Counted from the first letter of the stretch, positions 8,549 to 18,628 are shown. The stretch is DNA of 33,920 nt from Limisphaerales bacterium (GCA_003134375.1 PLAY01000062.1:149-34068), one strand, 5' to 3'. Translations and numbers: made by a program. Notes: a model not told the origin generated them from the letters alone.

Positions 8549-9538
8549 ATGAATATAAAACTTGTTCGGAAGGTGGTGTTGTTCTCCGCGGTTCTGGTCA
8601 CGACCGGTTCGGTTCGCGGCAACACTTTTGCATATACCAACGGCAACGTCCTGATTTGTTTCCGCAAGGCCAATCCAACGACATACGCCTCGCTTGGGGG
8701 AAACGATCTGGTGGTGAACGCCGGTCCCATTAATTACTTCACCAATTTGGCGCCGAACACGAAGGTGACCATTACGGCCTACACCGGCGGGCAACTGGGT
8801 CAGGTTGCGACCAACAGCGTCGGGTGGTCCACTTGGGCTTATTTTGATGAAGTCGCTGATCCCACTGCGACGAACACGCTTTTCATGACCAAGCCCCGCA
8901 CCAGTTTGAACAATCAAACGGCACCTTACAACATCCGGAATCACAATTCGTATGGTTATGTCATTGGTGAGTTGAGCGCGATTGTCCAGGGAGCGATGGA
9001 CAACGCAGGTTATTCCCCGTACAATTCCTCGCTGGCGGTGTTGGAATCAGATTCCTGGAACGAAAGTGAAGGGCTCTCATTGAGTTACTACAACGGATTG
9101 GGGACAACTTTCGATTTTAATGGCAGCTTTCAGGCCGACCCGGAGCAATATAATCCCGCCAATTTCACCACGAGCGGCAATCCGCTGCGGTCTGATTTTT
9201 ATTGGCTGTATCCCTCCAGCGCCTCAAACCTGAAGGCCGTCTTTCTGGGCTATTTTGAGCTGTCAACCAACGGGGTGATGACTTACACGGCGTACCCGAC
9301 GCCGACGGTGGTTGCGCCGACGATTATTTCCTTCACTCGAACTGGAAGCACCAGCACGGTCACATTCACCACCGGCAACAGCGGCACCTATACCTTGCGC
9401 GGGACCAATAGTCTGACTTCCGGAACGCCGAGCACCAACTGGCCGTCCGTTACTTCGGTGGCGGGCGATGGCAGCAATCACTCATTGTCAGACATCACCA
9501 CCTCAACCAACAAGTTTTACATCATCACCGCGCAATGA
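8549..9538 (+). CDS. Exported protein, paralogous to the downstream PEP-CTERM protein but without the sorting signal
   Basis: N-terminal signal-like segment; NSYGYVIGELSAIVQG and GLGTTFDFNGSF match NSQGYVIGEMSAIVDA and GVGTYGDFNGTL in 9606-10388. Confidence 0.8.
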   Translation: MNIKLVRKVVLFSAVLVTTGSVRGNTFAYTNGNVLICFRKANPTTYASLGGNDLVVNAGPINYFTNLAPNTKVTITAYTGGQLGQVATNSVGWSTWAYFDEVADPTATNTLFMTKPRTSLNNQTAPYNIRNHNSYGYVIGELSAIVQGAMDNAGYSPYNSSLAVLESDSWNESEGLSLSYYNGLGTTFDFNGSFQADPEQYNPANFTTSGNPLRSDFYWLYPSSASNLKAVFLGYFELSTNGVMTYTAYPTPTVVAPTIISFTRTGSTSTVTFTTGNSGTYTLRGTNSLTSGTPSTNWPSVTSVAGDGSNHSLSDITTSTNKFYIITAQ

Positions 9539-9605
9539 TTTTTCGGTCAGACGGCAACACTTAACAAAATCAACCGGGCACTCAACAATTAACCAATCAA
9601 GATAA

Positions 9606-10388
9606 ATGAAAATAACAAGCATCATCAAAGCCGCGCTGGTGGCCGCCGCATTTTATGGGGCGGTGGCATCAGCACAAACCTATACTTATAATCCCGGTGA
9701 CCTGCTGGCGGCGTTTCGCCAGACCGGCAGTCCGGATTTGATTGTGGATTTGGGGTCCGTTTCTCAATTCCAGCAGCCTAACGGAACCAGTCCGGTCAAC
9801 TTAACCGGGGTCAGTTCAGCTTTGGCCAGCACTTATGGAAGCTTGAATGGACTCTATTGGTCGGTATTCACCTATGTTGGCACGACGAGTTCGCTCGGTT
9901 CCGCCAACACGCTCTGGCTCAGCGATCCGCGAAGCGATGTGAACATCCAGACCGCCGCGCCGCGTTCCGCGTCGTTCAATTCGCAAGGCTACGTTATTGG
10001 CGAAATGAGCGCAATCGTTGACGCCACCAAATCGGGTTTTGCAACCATTATTGCGGATCAAGCCGTGCAATTGTCAAGCGGCCTGAACGAAGGCGGGGAC
10101 CCCATCTCTTACACTGTGGGGGTGGGTACTTACGGTGACTTTAATGGAACCTTGAGGGGTACGGTTGAAAATTACACCGGCGTGAGCTTTGTCAGCGGCT
10201 CGTCGGTTTCTGACTTATATCAACAAAATCCCGGGACGGCGAATTTGGGGACTTATCTGGGAGACTTCAGCTTGGAAAGCAGCGGTTCTTTTACGTTTAA
10301 CCCGGTTCCTGAACCTTCCACCTGGGCGATGCTGGGCGCCGGGATGATGACACTGTTCGCCATCCGCCGTTTCGGACGCAACGAATAA
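9606..10388 (+). CDS. PEP-CTERM sorting domain protein
   Basis: Signal peptide MKITSIIKAALVAAAFYGAVASAQ; C-terminal PVPEPSTWAMLGAGMMTLFAIRRFGRNE. Confidence 0.93.
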   Translation: MKITSIIKAALVAAAFYGAVASAQTYTYNPGDLLAAFRQTGSPDLIVDLGSVSQFQQPNGTSPVNLTGVSSALASTYGSLNGLYWSVFTYVGTTSSLGSANTLWLSDPRSDVNIQTAAPRSASFNSQGYVIGEMSAIVDATKSGFATIIADQAVQLSSGLNEGGDPISYTVGVGTYGDFNGTLRGTVENYTGVSFVSGSSVSDLYQQNPGTANLGTYLGDFSLESSGSFTFNPVPEPSTWAMLGAGMMTLFAIRRFGRNE

Positions 10389-10459
10389 AAACAACAAAAT
10401 CAACCTTACACCAAGACAACTTTCACAAAGACAATTAACCAACAAACCTAAAACCACAC

Positions 10460-11725
10460 ATGAAAAAATCCATTGTAATCTCCATATTGGGTGGGCTGAT
10501 AGTTGCCGCCCCGGTCATGGCTGCCAACTATGATATGTACATCACCGGCTCAACGGCTTTTCGGCCCAACGTCTTTTCCGCCATCTCTAAAATATTCGAC
10601 GGGGGCGTGCCCACATCCTCGAACAAGGGAACGGGTGTCGCCCCCACCGGCAGCGACAACCAGTGGACCATGATTGGAACCTGCGCCAATCTCGGCGTTA
10701 CTTCCGGGTCCGATACGTTGACCATACATGCCCTGTTCACCGGGTCGGTCCAGGGTATCAGTTCCATGCTGAATAAAGATCAGTTGGTGTTTTTTAAGAA
10801 TGCCACGCTCGGCGACACCGCCTTGGTGACCAATACGGCCAGCATCGCGTTTTCCGATGTCTATTCCAAGCCGGCGCTTTACCATCTGCCCACCGACGGC
10901 TCATTTGCGGAAGATGATGTGGCCGTTCAACCGTTCGCCTTCTTCAGAAGCACGGGTCTCGGTGACTTGCAAAACCTCGCCAACATCACAGTCCAGCAAG
11001 TGTATGCCTTCATGCAACCGGGGGTGCTGCCTTTGTCTTATCTCGACGGCAACATGAATGATTATGGGACAAATGTTTACCTCCTTCATCGCACCCTGGA
11101 TTCTGGCACCCGTGTAACCACGGTGCAGGAATCCAAGTGGAATGGTTCGATCGCTATTCGTTACTATAACCCGGGCGGTGACAACTTTATCAATGCCACC
11201 ACCAACCGCGGTCCGGCCCAATTTGGTCCTGGCTATGTTGGCGGAGCTGATCTCCGGGCTGCCCTGCAAACGGCGACAGCGGGAGGCCAGTCCATCGGCT
11301 ATCTCTCCTTTGCCGACGGCAGAACTGTAACCGGTGTAAACTGGCAAAATATGCTTTCTTACAATGGCATTTATCCGATTGCAAACTGGACTCCGGGCAG
11401 CTCATGGACCGCCACAACGAACGACTTCACCCCGGTGACCAGCGGCAAATATAGTTTCTGGGCGACGGAAGTTCTGGATCATCCGGCCACCTCGACCGAG
11501 TGGAACACCTTCCTGGCTGCGGGCCAGAACCTCAGCTTCTCCCAGATCAATGCCCTCATTGGTCGCCTGGAGGCAACCTATTCCGGTTCCGGCACCCTGA
11601 ACGGCAGCATTGACTATGAAATCGAGTTATCCAAGACCACTTCTCCCAACTGGGCCACAGCTATACGTTTGAACGACATGCAGGTCACCCGCCAGTCGGT
11701 CGGCGGCGTGATTGCTCCGAATTGA
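10460..11725 (+). CDS. Exported PstS-like (phosphate-binding-protein-like) protein
   Basis: Signal peptide MKKSIVISILGGLIVAAPVMAA; YITGSTAFRPNVFSAISKIF resembles the start of PstS-type binding proteins. Confidence 0.6.
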   Translation: MKKSIVISILGGLIVAAPVMAANYDMYITGSTAFRPNVFSAISKIFDGGVPTSSNKGTGVAPTGSDNQWTMIGTCANLGVTSGSDTLTIHALFTGSVQGISSMLNKDQLVFFKNATLGDTALVTNTASIAFSDVYSKPALYHLPTDGSFAEDDVAVQPFAFFRSTGLGDLQNLANITVQQVYAFMQPGVLPLSYLDGNMNDYGTNVYLLHRTLDSGTRVTTVQESKWNGSIAIRYYNPGGDNFINATTNRGPAQFGPGYVGGADLRAALQTATAGGQSIGYLSFADGRTVTGVNWQNMLSYNGIYPIANWTPGSSWTATTNDFTPVTSGKYSFWATEVLDHPATSTEWNTFLAAGQNLSFSQINALIGRLEATYSGSGTLNGSIDYEIELSKTTSPNWATAIRLNDMQVTRQSVGGVIAPN

Positions 11726-11744
11726 TAACCGTCCAAACTCAAAG

Positions 11745-11775
11745 AGCCGGGGTGGTAATTCCGCCCCGGCTTTTT
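11745..11775 (+). terminator. Rho-independent terminator
   Basis: agccgggg-tggtaattc-cgccccggct followed by tttt, right after the stop at 11725. Confidence 0.85.
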
Positions 11776-11796
11776 CGCCAACCAGCAAAGGATGCC

Positions 11797-12603
11797 ATGA
11801 AGCCGCTTGGGAAGATCAAGTCGCTCTTGCCCGCCATGATCCTGGCCGGTGCCGTTGTCATTCCAACTGCAGGTGCTTCCGGTTCCCAATCGCCCGCCCC
11901 CGACGCCGTGGTGCTGAATGGCGTGACGGCAATTTTTGGGGACAACCGCGCGTTCTTCCAAGTGCCAGGCCCGAATCCCTCATCGGTACAAACTTTCTCC
12001 CTGGCCGAAGGCCAATCCGCCAATGGCATTCAGTTGCTGTCGGTCAACTTTAAACTGGAAAGCGTGACGATTGATAATCACGGCCACGTCCAGAACATTC
12101 ACATTTGCAGCACGCCCGTCCTGCTCGCGGCGGCAAGTTTGGGAAATACCGGTCCCAATGCCAAATCAACATCTACAACCTCCCCCAAACGGGGAACTGG
12201 CGCAGATTCCTCCACGGACAACCCCGGGACAAATGGAGAGGTCGTTTCCAATGTCGCTTCCACGGGCCTCCGTGGTGGCGGAACGGCTTTAAACCCAAAC
12301 GAAAAAAATCCCACTTCCAGCAGTCCATCCAGCAGTCCAATTGCTGACAATGACAATTCCACTTCCAGTTCCCCGGCATCCGGCAACGGTTCCGATTCGA
12401 ACCCGACAGACAGTCATCAATACGTCTGGTGGTATGCCGAAGCGCAAAAGATAGAGAAAACCCGACTGGAAACCGCCCAGCGCGTCATGGCGGGGGAATG
12501 GCCACCGGAACCCCTCACTCCATTGACTCCACCCGGCACGCCCGCGCAACTCATCGGCGCAAACAGCGTTTTCATGAAGAGTGGCTGGGATATTGAAGAA
12601 TAG
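11797..12603 (+). CDS. Exported protein of unknown function, Ser/Asn/Pro-rich middle
   Basis: MKPLGKIKSLLPAMILAGAVVIPTAGASG signal peptide; start moved in from 11722 because that lies before the terminator. Confidence 0.65.
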   Translation: MKPLGKIKSLLPAMILAGAVVIPTAGASGSQSPAPDAVVLNGVTAIFGDNRAFFQVPGPNPSSVQTFSLAEGQSANGIQLLSVNFKLESVTIDNHGHVQNIHICSTPVLLAAASLGNTGPNAKSTSTTSPKRGTGADSSTDNPGTNGEVVSNVASTGLRGGGTALNPNEKNPTSSSPSSSPIADNDNSTSSSPASGNGSDSNPTDSHQYVWWYAEAQKIEKTRLETAQRVMAGEWPPEPLTPLTPPGTPAQLIGANSVFMKSGWDIEE

Positions 12604-12742
12604 TTGGGAATGATCGTCAACAAATCGGGCCCGGACAATTCATCCCAAAAAAGAGATACTTCAAAAGTTCCCTGATTGGCACCTGACCTTCATGCGGCCG
12701 TAACGATTCAGGTCCAGGTTTGCTGCAATTGGATTCAAGCTT

Positions 12743-13315
12743 ATGAATACTGAAACCTTGGTTGAACCGGAGTTGGTGATTGACAGGAGACTGCACTTGT
12801 TTTCGTTGTATGTGGATTTTCCCGCGGCCGTGCGCGCCCGCTGGGCAACCAGAAAGATCTCCCGGCTGGCGAAGGAGCAGTGGAGAACTTCCGAGGAAAT
12901 GTGGAACCTGGATTCCCTGACGACCAGCGAACCCATCCGGAGAATGATCACCCGGGACGTGGCGGATGCCGACGTGCTCATCATCGCGATGAGTTCATTG
13001 GACTGGCGTGAACTGGAACTGGTCCAATGGCTGGATTCTCTGACCGCCGGGAAGGCGGACCGGCCGGGGCCCCGATTGTTCATCGGCCTGCTCGGTGACG
13101 GAAGAGGCCAAGCGGTGGAACTCGACTGGACGGTGAAACAATTCCTGCGTTGCGCCCGGCAAATGGACCGGAATTTCATCTGGCGTTGGATGGATCGAGA
13201 TGCGATGGCTGATGTTGATTATTGGCTGACGGACAGTGTCGAAGCGCTATTGACCCGCAAACAGCCCAAGCGCAATGTGATTTTTTTGCCGGAAGCCGCC
13301 ATCGGAATTGCCTGA
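12743..13315 (+). CDS. Hypothetical protein
   Basis: 190-aa ORF MNTETLVEPELVIDRRLHLFSLYVDFPAAVRARWATRKISR... with normal composition; family not recognised. Confidence 0.7.
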   Translation: MNTETLVEPELVIDRRLHLFSLYVDFPAAVRARWATRKISRLAKEQWRTSEEMWNLDSLTTSEPIRRMITRDVADADVLIIAMSSLDWRELELVQWLDSLTAGKADRPGPRLFIGLLGDGRGQAVELDWTVKQFLRCARQMDRNFIWRWMDRDAMADVDYWLTDSVEALLTRKQPKRNVIFLPEAAIGIA

Positions 13316-13360
13316 AACCCCTCTTCGGTCACCGAAACCCAGCCCGTGATCGGCCGGCCA

Positions 13361-13519
13361 TCAGCGTAATTTTGTCCTGGCCAGCAGAAGCATCGCCAGC
13401 GCAACGGCGCTGGCGATGGCCAGACCCGCCAACAGGGCAAAAAGCAGGATGCGCATTTCGCGCCGCCGTTGATCGGGTTGCAAACGCGGGAAGAGCAACT
13501 TTCCAAAATTTAGTGTCAT
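13361..13519 (-). CDS. Possible small single-pass membrane protein
   Basis: MTLNFGKLLFPRLQPDQRRREMRILLFALLAGLAIASAVALAMLLLARTKLR. Confidence 0.35.
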   Translation of the reverse strand: MTLNFGKLLFPRLQPDQRRREMRILLFALLAGLAIASAVALAMLLLARTKLR

Positions 13520-13656
13520 AAAATTCAAAAATTTGACCGGCAACCCCGCATTGCGTTCAAGAAGGAAGGTTAAAACCCGGTTACAGGGTCGCAATCCAGT
13601 TTATCGTTTGCACCACAAATTTTCCCGCTCCCGATTCCGTAAGTTAAATGCGCTTG

Positions 13657-13790
13657 AAAATGTCACCGGTTTGTTTCTGTCCCGCCTTTGACGGAATCAG
13701 GGAAGTGTGGTTTACTGCCACTGTAGTAAAAAACGCTCGATGATGTATGACGGTGGAGCTGGTGGCTTTCTTGGCACCAGCTCCATCTAT
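13657..13790 (+). ncRNA. Candidate structured small RNA or cis element, copy A
   Basis: 37-nt motif (13657-13693), 34/37 identical to 18816-18852, followed by a stem tggagctggtg/caccagctcca (13754-13785). Confidence 0.5.
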
Positions 13791-14097
13791 TAACTCGAGG
13801 TTTGAATTTCAACGCAGCGGGATGGCTTTGGGTTATTGGGCGGCAAGGAGTTGCATCCAGTATCACGAAATCATCACATAGATCAATATGGCTGACATCA
13901 ACTCGTTCGGTTGTTACACGATACCATCTTATCAAGACGGAAGACCTCTTCTGACGGCACTCCAACCTGATGAAATTCCCGAACGCAGATTATCTGGAAC
14001 GCACCGGGAGGTGCGTGCCGCACGGGCCACCGTGTCTCGGTGCGCGGCTCTGGCGGTTTACGCGAAGGCCTAAGTTGGTTCACCTGTCGGCGCAGGT

Positions 14098-14922
14098 TTA
14101 CTTAAACAAGGAAGCGGAATCGGCATAGACCCGGGCGACCTGTTCCATGGTAGGTCGGCGGTCGGGATTTTTCTCCAGGCATGCCATGATGATGACCACG
14201 GTGTTGCGAAGCACATCGTGTCCTAATTTCAGGGGCGAAGGCGGCGTCGCCTCCCGGATTGCCCGCTCGATTTGCGCCTTGCTGCCGTCGAACGGATGTT
14301 TTCCCGTGTACGCATAATAAGCCATGACGCCAAAGCCGAAGACGTCGCCCTTGAAACCCTTCGTGAAATCTCCCTCCCATTTCTCCGGAGCCGAATATTT
14401 GGCCGTGCCCGCCGGGTTGTTTTTCTTGTCCATGATGAAGGGCGGCAGATTCCCCTCGAAATACGAGTGCGAAAAATCAATGAGCCGCGTTTCCCCGGGC
14501 GTGGTCATGGGCACCAGCACATTCTTGCTCTTCAAATCGTTGTGGACGATCGGGCGTCCGCAAAAGATGCCGGCGTGCATATCCGCCACCGTTTCCGCCA
14601 CGCTTTGCAGGAGACGATGCGTCCGGCCCGGGTTCGAGCGGGTGACATCCGCCTGCACCAGCTCATGCAACGTCGCCCCCTCGATGTATTCCAGAAAAAG
14701 CCGGTGTGCCGCGGCATCATACGCCAGTTTGCGGCGGATGCGCGGGTGCGTCACCTCCCCCAGCACATAGGCTTCGTTGGCGATGAAAATCTCGTCCCAG
14801 AAATGGGCCGGCTCCTTCAGTAAGGCGGGATACGGATGCCGCGCAAACTCCACGCGGGCCAGCTTGGACACGCCGGCCTCCACCGCCAACGGCTCCCGTT
14901 TTGTGATGGCTGGTATGTTCAT
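14098..14922 (-). CDS. Serine/threonine protein kinase
   Basis: IVHNDLKSKNVLV (catalytic loop), LIDFSHSYFEG (metal-binding Asp), GTAKYSAPEKWEGDFTKGFKGDVFGFGVMAYYAYTGKHPFDG. Start approximate (MNIPAITKREP or upstream). Confidence 0.88.
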   Translation of the reverse strand: MNIPAITKREPLAVEAGVSKLARVEFARHPYPALLKEPAHFWDEIFIANEAYVLGEVTHPRIRRKLAYDAAAHRLFLEYIEGATLHELVQADVTRSNPGRTHRLLQSVAETVADMHAGIFCGRPIVHNDLKSKNVLVPMTTPGETRLIDFSHSYFEGNLPPFIMDKKNNPAGTAKYSAPEKWEGDFTKGFKGDVFGFGVMAYYAYTGKHPFDGSKAQIERAIREATPPSPLKLGHDVLRNTVVIIMACLEKNPDRRPTMEQVARVYADSASLFK

Positions 14923-15348
14923 GGTCATTCGACCCTGGCGGGCCAGAGCAGTGGCAGAAACCCTTTTGGCCGTCAAGCGATGAATCCCGAATCGCCCACA
15001 ATCAGAGGTGCATGTGCGTGGCTTAACTTCACCGACGAAAAGATCTTCAGTTCTTTTCGGTCAAGCACTTGCTCCGAATTCCCTGCTCGTAGGCATATTT
15101 AATCACTGCTCGAAGTAGAGTAAAGGCTCCTTGTTGTGCTCCGGCACGTTTACCATCTTGAGCGAACGATAGAATCCATTCGCACCAGGCAGTGAGTGCA
15201 GACAAAATCCCGGACGTGGTTTTAGCGTTTTCACGGCAAACCGAAGGGTTGCGCGTAATAGCGCTCTTCCAACGTGACGGAATTCTCCTGTCCGCCGCCT
15301 TGATCCAATACGAACTCGAGGACGGCGATGCGAACGAGGAGATCTGCA

Positions 15349-15981
15349 TCAGTCCGGGGAAATGACATGGAACGTGCCGTTCGATTTCACCTCCACACCC
15401 AAACCCGCATATATGCTCTCGGAGGAAATCACATCGGCTGGATTCTTCTTTAATTTCTGCATTTGAGCCTGCAGTTCCGAAAGATTGTTAAATTTTCGTT
15501 CCACAACAATCCGCTCGGCCACGTCTCTGCGTAAACGATTTTCCAGGAGTGCATAGTCTTTATTTGCCTGATTCAGACTGGCCTCGGTCAAAGCAATTTG
15601 GCTCGTGAGGCCGGCCACTTGGTTGGTCAAATCCATGACGCGCCGGCCTAAAGTTTGATTTTCCGATTCCATCTCTGCGACATGCCGGTTCAGGTTGGTG
15701 ATTTGTTTCGTGTCGAGAACAATGGTGGATTCGGCTTCAATCAGATGGTTTGAAAGCGTCAATGACGCAGACAGGCTTTCATCGAGTCTGTTGGATAATG
15801 TGAGAATCGTTCCATTACAAGAAGCGATTTGTCCCTGCGCCGAAGTCAACTGGTTCGAAAAACCGGCAATCGCACCGGCATCATTTTCATGCTGTGCATT
15901 ATCACCCCGTTTCATCACGATAAGAGATATGACCAACACGGTGCATACTAATGCGAGGACTGTAGATAAATATTGTTTCAT
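15349..15981 (-). CDS. Membrane-anchored coiled-coil protein
   Basis: N-terminal TM MKQYLSTVLALVCTVLVISLIVMKR, then long heptad-like coiled coil. Confidence 0.75.
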   Translation of the reverse strand: MKQYLSTVLALVCTVLVISLIVMKRGDNAQHENDAGAIAGFSNQLTSAQGQIASCNGTILTLSNRLDESLSASLTLSNHLIEAESTIVLDTKQITNLNRHVAEMESENQTLGRRVMDLTNQVAGLTSQIALTEASLNQANKDYALLENRLRRDVAERIVVERKFNNLSELQAQMQKLKKNPADVISSESIYAGLGVEVKSNGTFHVISPD

Positions 15982-16361
15982 ACGGTAACCGCTCGGTTGG
16001 TCATATCCGATGATAGTGGGAACATCGGGATTATGGTTTCAACCGCCATTCCTTGGGACTGAAACCGGGCCACGATGGCCTGCATGTGATCGTTAATTTC
16101 CTCCTCCGAATATTGGCTTTTTGGTATGCAAAGAACCCAATAGCCGTTTTCTTCAGCCTCGAGGTCCCTGGCAGAACGCGTGGCGATTACGTAGTGGGTT
16201 GGAAGGTCTCTGGTTATAGCCTGCACGGTTGTCTTGCCGGGCGGATGGCGGATGGAAAACTCGTCAATCAGGCCCAACTCAAAGAGCAAATCCACAGCTT
16301 GTTTGTCGCCAGAAAATTCAAACAACTTGTTCGGCTTGCTGATAATTTTATCTTTGACCAT
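15978..16361 (-). CDS. Hypothetical protein, translationally coupled to the coiled-coil gene
   Basis: 127-aa ORF; ATGA overlap with 15349..15981. Confidence 0.7.
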   Translation of the reverse strand: MVKDKIISKPNKLFEFSGDKQAVDLLFELGLIDEFSIRHPPGKTTVQAITRDLPTHYVIATRSARDLEAEENGYWVLCIPKSQYSEEEINDHMQAIVARFQSQGMAVETIIPMFPLSSDMTNRAVTV

Positions 16362-16477
16362 AGCTAAATGTGTTGCTTGGAATTTTAGGGTAAAAAATCA
16401 CTTTTGGAAACGGCCAAATTGTTACAATTAGATTACCACCACCCCTGATTGGAAAGGTTCGGTAGCAAGGTGTTCAA

Positions 16478-16665
16478 TCATTTGTTGGTTTTTGGCCGGA
16501 AAAGGAAGGCGCGGCAACGTCAGATGCCGGCAACGGATTCAGGTCACCTGGTTTTTGGCGGGTGGCTGGAACCGGTTCGGGTTTGGGTGCGACTGCCAAG
16601 ATAGGATTGGCAGGTCCCAAGCCGGCGTAACGCGAACGTAACTGGCTCGATTGAACTTTTTAGAG
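16478..16665 (-). pseudogene. Possible Pro-rich gene remnant without recognisable start
   Basis: Reverse frame reads KVQSSQLRSRYAGLGPANPILAVAPKPEPVPATRQKPGDLNPLPASDVAAPSFSGQKPTND-stop. Confidence 0.25.
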
Positions 16666-16705
16666 CACGATACGTCCAACAGTCAAAAGAGGAGAAAAGC
16701 GTATT

Positions 16706-16924
16706 ATGAAATCAATAATCACGACGTACCCCGATTTTCAATCTTTGCCCAAAGGGATCAGAAGGATGCTGGTGGCATCGGAGAGTTTTTTCTTTCTTGA
16801 GGCCAATTTTTGGACGCAGAAGCCCAGGATTAGCGTGACGACCACTATATCAACACCGAGTACGAAACGAGGGACCAACCCCGGTGGACCGCTATCGGTC
16901 TTCGGGTACGCGTGGAGGAACTAG
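16706..16924 (+). CDS. Small hypothetical protein
   Basis: 72-aa ORF preceded by an RBS-like aagaggagaaa; no family recognised. Confidence 0.35.
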   Translation: MKSIITTYPDFQSLPKGIRRMLVASESFFFLEANFWTQKPRISVTTTISTPSTKRGTNPGGPLSVFGYAWRN

Positions 16925-17184
16925 ACGACCGGATTTTTTTCTGAGATGAAATAACAGGGCGACGAATGAATCAGATTTCGATTTAATCGAGCATCCCCCA
17001 CAGCGGCTTCAAACGTGGCGGCCGTTTGGAACCAAGCTGGCCGAAGGCCAAAAGCCATGAGTTTGCGCGCTTGGCAAGATTTGTCACTTAATTGTAACTT
17101 TCCGTCGGCAAAAGCGAACCTATCCTGCGGGCGGTTTGATTCTTTGAAAGCGACGAGAGGAGTCATTCCAAGTCAAAGCATTTG

Positions 17185-18150
17185 ATGAATCACGTTATGC
17201 ACCGACAAAGCCAGTCAGACATTGCACCCGTCCAAACCGCCGATGTGCTGAAGCATCTTGGCGATTCGTTGCACACGCAGTGGCGGCGTTATCGCAAACG
17301 GCTCAAGCGCTGCCGGGAACGGTTCTCCGATGACGCGGTGCATGACGTGCGGGTGGAAATCCGCCGGCTCCTCTCAACCATCGAACTGCTCGGCGCGTTC
17401 ATCCCCGAACATGACATCAAGAAATTCCGCCGCGCACTCAAGCGGCACCTGGACACCTTCGACCAGCTCCGCGACACACAGGTCCAACTGGGTTACGTAG
17501 GGCGAATGGCGGGCACTTTTCCGGACGCGCACGCATTTTACGACTGGCTGCGGGCCCGCAAGGCCCGTTTTACCCGGACAACGCGCAAAGCCGTCAAACA
17601 TATCAAGACGAAGCGTTTGGGCAGGAGTCTGGTGGCATTTGAAAAGGAGATCCGGCTCCAGCACAAACGGATTCCTCGCGAACAGGCTTTTGCGATTGTC
17701 CAGCGCGCCATCAACCAGGCCTTTGCCCGGGTCGCACAATTGTGCCGGCACGTGCGGGCCGACGACACCAAGACCATCCACCGCACGCGGATTGCGTTCA
17801 AACACTTCCGTTACATGGTCGAGGCGCTGGCGCCCTTGATGCCCGCTCTCACGGAGGATCATCGCCGCGCCATGCGCGCTTACCAATGTATGATGGGTGA
17901 CATCCAAGACATGGAAGTATTGCTGGCGGCGTTGGACAAATTCGTGCAAAAGAAAGAAGTCAACGCTGCGTCGGCCCGCCGGTTGAAAAAAGAGTTGGTG
18001 CGCTGGCGCCAGATGTTGATCCAAATCTATGTAAACGCGGCCGGCAGGTTGCGGCGTTTCTGGCCACCATCCGGACTCAGGCAACCAACCCAAAAGCGAA
18101 AAATAAAGGCTCATGAATTTCTACCTGCTTCGCCACGGCATCGCCGCTGA
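17185..18150 (+). CDS. CHAD domain protein
   Basis: LHTQWRRYRKRLKRCRERFSDDAVHDVRVEIRRLLSTIELLG...FDQLRDTQVQLGYV; IHRTRIAFKHFRYMVEAL. Confidence 0.9.
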   Translation: MNHVMHRQSQSDIAPVQTADVLKHLGDSLHTQWRRYRKRLKRCRERFSDDAVHDVRVEIRRLLSTIELLGAFIPEHDIKKFRRALKRHLDTFDQLRDTQVQLGYVGRMAGTFPDAHAFYDWLRARKARFTRTTRKAVKHIKTKRLGRSLVAFEKEIRLQHKRIPREQAFAIVQRAINQAFARVAQLCRHVRADDTKTIHRTRIAFKHFRYMVEALAPLMPALTEDHRRAMRAYQCMMGDIQDMEVLLAALDKFVQKKEVNAASARRLKKELVRWRQMLIQIYVNAAGRLRRFWPPSGLRQPTQKRKIKAHEFLPASPRHRR

Positions 18151-18616
18151 ACCGGGAGTGGCCGGTTTCGAACCGGATTCCGAGCGGCCCCTCACCGCCA
18201 GGGGGAAAAACCGCCTGCGCACCACCGTCAAGGCAATGGTGAAACTGGAGCTGTCTTTCGACCTGATTCTCTCCAGCCCGTTCTTGCGGGCGAAACAGAC
18301 CGCCGAGATCATCGCCAAGAACTTTAAATTGCGGAAAAAACTGGCCTTCTCCGAAGACCTGACTCCCGCTGGCAATCCCCGATTGTTGATTCAACAGTTG
18401 AACCAGTTTCGTCCCGAACCGAAGAACGTCCTGCTGGTCGGCCACGAGCCGTACCTGGGCAAACTAATTGCACTGCTGGCTGCCGGCAATACCAGCCTGG
18501 AAATTGATTTCAAAAAAGGCGGTTTGTGCAAATTGGAGGCGGAATTCCTGTTGTATGGCCGTTGTGCGAAACTGGTGTGGCTGCTCACGCCGCGGCAAAT
18601 GGAATTGATGACGTGA
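18113..18616 (+). CDS. SixA-like phosphohistidine phosphatase (histidine phosphatase family)
   Basis: MNFYLLRHGIAAE...FDLILSSPFLRAKQTAEIIA...NVLLVGHEPYLGKLIALL. Confidence 0.92.
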   Translation: MNFYLLRHGIAAEPGVAGFEPDSERPLTARGKNRLRTTVKAMVKLELSFDLILSSPFLRAKQTAEIIAKNFKLRKKLAFSEDLTPAGNPRLLIQQLNQFRPEPKNVLLVGHEPYLGKLIALLAAGNTSLEIDFKKGGLCKLEAEFLLYGRCAKLVWLLTPRQMELMT

Positions 18617-18628
18617 CTGGGGCCTTTT

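Noticed and set aside
14098-14922. Inactive pseudokinase because of HND instead of HRD and DFS instead of DFG
   Set aside because: Catalytic Asp (HND), following Lys and Asn, and the metal-binding Asp (DFS) are all retained, so activity is plausible; not strong enough for a finding.
15047-15349. 100-aa minus-strand ORF with TGATG overlap to the coiled-coil gene
   Set aside because: Overlap is suggestive, but the sequence is Ser/Arg-rich, lacks recognisable motifs and a different frame looks more protein-like.
17374-18114. 246-aa minus-strand ORF
   Set aside because: Antisense to the CHAD gene.
17185-18616. CHAD plus SixA-like pair as a novel system
   Set aside because: Both families are well known and likely phosphate/polyphosphate related; adjacency alone is not unusual.
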